From positions 62,001-126,000 of the forward strand of contig JANXNI010000032.1 of NCBI GenBank assembly GCA_025354165.1: 64,000 bases of DNA, read 5' to 3'. The DNA comes from Burkholderiales bacterium (GTDB taxonomy: Bacteria; Pseudomonadota; Gammaproteobacteria; Burkholderiales; Casimicrobiaceae). Below the pieces are notes generated by a model. It was not told the origin of the DNA and did not search any database. It saw only the letters and a list, made by a program, of their open reading frames with translations. The stretch's first letter is position 1. Each line of letters opens with the position of its first letter. The position numbers were made by a program, and so were the translations under genes. Below, one piece after another: positions 61,998 to 64,000 of this stretch.

Positions 61998-62632
61998 CCT
62001 TTACCCCCAGTAACAGTCGTTGTGCCAGTGCCCCCTGCTGCGGGCGCGCGCGGATTACGGGTCGCGTCTTTCGGGCCGTAGGCCTGGACTTCCATCGTCG
62101 CCGAAACTTCCGGCTCCTGATTGGGCGGCGGCTTGTAGCCGCGCGGCACGGTAGCGCGCAACGCTATATTTTCGATGAAAAGATACGGGATCGAAGTTTC
62201 AATCGCGTACAGCGTTTTTTGCAATGCAGACGGCGTTGAATTGAACCCTACGCTCAGGGAATAAACTCGGAATCCCGCTTCATCTTTGACCGTGGGCGGC
62301 TGGATTGAGGTCAAACGCGAACCGTTCGCCTCAAGCATCGGTCGCACGAGGTCGGTCAACTCCGAGCCGCCCAGATTCGGCGCGGAATTTTTGAGGAAAA
62401 AACGGGCGCTCTCGCGCGCTTTAAGCAGATCGAGTGCACGCTGATGATCTGCGCGCTGCGACGACACGCGACGATAGCGATCAATTCGCTCCTGGGCTAC
62501 GGTCTGCGCTTCGTCGTAGCGATCGTAGAGCACATACGCTGGCACGGCGACCGCCGCAATCCCCGCAGCGATCACGAGCAACAGCAACAGAACGGCGAGC
62601 AGACGTCCGCGAAGACCCACGGGCAGGTTCAT
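61994..62632 (-). CDS. gspM: Type II secretion protein GspM
   Basis: The 212-residue protein has an N-terminal membrane helix (GRLLAVLLLLLVIAAGIAAVAV) and a coiled coil (QTVAQERIDRYRRVSSQRAD). A ferredoxin-like periplasmic domain follows (LTDLVRPMLEANGSRLTSIQ). It is the GspM (II-type) family. It binds GspL at the inner membrane. Both ends overlap neighbours by four bases. Confidence 0.88.
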   Translation of the reverse strand: MNLPVGLRGRLLAVLLLLLVIAAGIAAVAVPAYVLYDRYDEAQTVAQERIDRYRRVSSQRADHQRALDLLKARESARFFLKNSAPNLGGSELTDLVRPMLEANGSRLTSIQPPTVKDEAGFRVYSLSVGFNSTPSALQKTLYAIETSIPYLFIENIALRATVPRGYKPPPNQEPEVSATMEVQAYGPKDATRNPRAPAAGGTGTTTVTGGKG

Positions 62633-63912
62633 GGACGCCGCTCCGGTGTCGGGTTCGGCGCGATCGAAGGTGGCGGCGTAACTGGCGGAGTCGTCGTCGC
62701 TACTGGCGATGGTGCCGGCGTAGCGGCGCTGGGCGCGGCTTTCGCCGACGCTGGCGCGCCAGCGGGAGCGGCGGGTACGACGGTCATACCGGGAACGGTC
62801 ATGACGGCCGAAGCATCCGACAGCAACAGTGATTTCGGCAACTCGGCCGCCACCAGTTCGCCAGAGACGTGGAAGCGCTCTGCGTTCGGCGCGACGCGGG
62901 TCATGGTGGCTTTAAAGACCGGGTCTTTCAACAAAGGCGACTCTTGAAACAGTTGCAAAATTTTGCCGCCACTACCGGTTTCGCCTTGCACGATGACTTC
63001 GCGTACTTTGTCCTTTGGGTCTTTCGGATTCGGCGTGGTCTTGATCTCGAACGATTGCGCCCAGGTGTCATCGGGCAAACGTTTGGTCAAGTCATCGATG
63101 ATCTGAACGATCAGCGGCGAACCGTGTTTGCGAGCGAGCGGCAGGTTGTATTCACCAATCTGCTTTTCGAGTTGGTGCTGCAAGATGCTCGCGGCTTCTG
63201 CCTCCGTCTTGGCACTCGCTTCAACAGGCTGCAGCTCAAGCACGCGCTGGCGCATCTGCCACAGGGGAAATGCCGCCAGGGCGATGGCCAGCAACACACA
63301 GAGCGCAATCAACGCGGTGTTTACCCAGTGATACCGCGATGGCGCGTCAGTTTCAGTCTGTGACGAGGTGAGCAGATTCAACGATGAATCGATATCAGTC
63401 GGCGCGAGGATCAATCGCGTGACTTCAAGGTTTTTTTGTTGTGCGTCGGCGAGCCAGGGTGCGACCCTTGAACGAGGCACGGCGACGACTTCAACGCGGC
63501 AGCTGCCGGCCGCAGCGTTGCGATCAAGCACTCGAAAGTCGTAGTACAGATCACTCGCGCGCAGCGGCGTCAGTCGATCCAGCTCAAAACCTAAAACCTG
63601 TTGCAGACGACCCGCCACAGCGAGGGGTAACTCAACAACGCGGCGAAAACCGTTGGCGTCACCCGCGACCAGGGCGACGGAGCCGCCTCGTTGCGCCAGC
63701 GCGGAGCGGGTGAAGGTCTGTGACTCCATTGCCGATGCGCCGGGCGCCCACACCTGATCGGTCACCGGAGCCCACATCGCCGGGCGCCGCGCCCGAATGC
63801 TTTTGGCGCGCCAGCTCGCGGGAATGCATTCCCACAACTGTTGCTTCCACCAACCCAGAAATTGGCCCCACTGCTGGCCCGCAGAAGATTGGGTTGCGTT
63901 CAAATCAGCCAT
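62629..63912 (-). CDS. gspL: Type II secretion protein GspL
   Basis: The 427-residue protein has an N-terminal cytoplasmic actin-like/PilM-type region with PLRASDLYYDFRVL. A single membrane segment (NTALIALCVLLAIALAAFPLW, about 195-218), a periplasmic coiled coil (ILQHQLEKQIGEYNLPL) and a Pro/Ala-rich tail follow. GspL recruits the ATPase GspE and binds GspM. The upstream gspK ends eight bases inside its start. The Pro/Ala-rich tail (about 370-427) is not part of the usual domain. Confidence 0.88.
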   Translation of the reverse strand: MADLNATQSSAGQQWGQFLGWWKQQLWECIPASWRAKSIRARRPAMWAPVTDQVWAPGASAMESQTFTRSALAQRGGSVALVAGDANGFRRVVELPLAVAGRLQQVLGFELDRLTPLRASDLYYDFRVLDRNAAAGSCRVEVVAVPRSRVAPWLADAQQKNLEVTRLILAPTDIDSSLNLLTSSQTETDAPSRYHWVNTALIALCVLLAIALAAFPLWQMRQRVLELQPVEASAKTEAEAASILQHQLEKQIGEYNLPLARKHGSPLIVQIIDDLTKRLPDDTWAQSFEIKTTPNPKDPKDKVREVIVQGETGSGGKILQLFQESPLLKDPVFKATMTRVAPNAERFHVSGELVAAELPKSLLLSDASAVMTVPGMTVVPAAPAGAPASAKAAPSAATPAPSPVATTTPPVTPPPSIAPNPTPERRP

Positions 63913-64000
63913 TCACGACTCCTATTGCTGCCGGAGCCGGAGTCAAGCCCGCCGGTGCGTCGGTTGAGAAACCGCGCTGCCATAAAAAATACTGTGGTCG
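63905..64000 (-). CDS. gspK: Type II secretion GspK, C-terminal end, truncated by window edge
   Basis: The frame is open to the window edge and ends in TGA at 63905. The visible residues are YFLWQRGFSTDAPAG and the rest of a short tail. The position directly before gspL in a K-L-M-N-D operon makes GspK, the minor pseudopilin, the expected gene. The sequence itself is too short to prove it. Confidence 0.55.
   Translation of the reverse strand, partial: RPQYFLWQRGFSTDAPAGLTPAPAAIGVVNG

Overview
The window is gene-dense, GC-rich chromosomal DNA of a betaproteobacterium. The signs are the leuS-lptE-holA order, a separately encoded MetH homocysteine-methyltransferase half, a tkt-gap-pgk cluster, a soxCDYZAX-type thiosulfate oxidation cluster and a GspK-L-M-N-D type II secretion operon. 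The genus cannot be fixed from the sequence alone. No rRNA, tRNA, CRISPR array, phage or transposase gene was recognised.

Layout. 1-557: end of a SPINDLY/OGT-like glycosyltransferase. 709-3960: a sugar-acid catabolic set (FAH-family hydrolase and SDR on one strand, UxaA-type dehydratase divergent), probably for L-fuconate-like substrates. 4087-9660: an export locus with an HlyD-type adaptor, a C39-peptidase ABC exporter, two tandem 39-residue double-glycine precursors on the opposite strand that both end in the same seven residues (DVIVGLY), and a divergent TPR/HD-GYP protein. This is the best candidate for an undescribed system. 10017-12823: metY, an alpha/beta hydrolase and rsmE. 12864-17195: holA, lptE and leuS. 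17369-20255: DsbD and a redoxin. 20467-25881: an ArsR-type regulator and soxC, D, Y, Z, A, X, without soxB. 25890-27060: a repeat-rich junction with a zinc-ribbon ORF inside about 210-bp inverted repeats. 27073-28125: metH N-terminal half only. 28339-33468: a MarR-regulated EmrAB-type tripartite pump. 33465-40164: a TetR-regulated RND tripartite pump. 40217-42986: an ABC transporter and a rhodanese. 43252-48466: tkt, a TonB-C-like protein, gap, a GNAT and pgk. 48684-54396: an M14 carboxypeptidase, a DUF4337-like protein, a GT2-like enzyme (possibly frameshifted) and a second OGT-like enzyme. 54432-58811: a PpiC-type foldase and exported proteins. 58881-64000: the type II secretion genes gspD, N, M, L and K (partial).

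Repeats are a second theme. At least four dispersed palindromic families lie between genes and, in leuS and soxD, inside coding frames. One is a roughly 120-nt nested inverted repeat present five times with fixed arm spacing. I have not been able to match it to a known family.

Functionally the window combines lithotrophic sulfur oxidation, central sugar metabolism, two drug-efflux pumps and protein export. The peptide exporter locus looks self-contained: precursors, a processing exporter, an adaptor and a cyclic-di-GMP phosphodiesterase-like protein.
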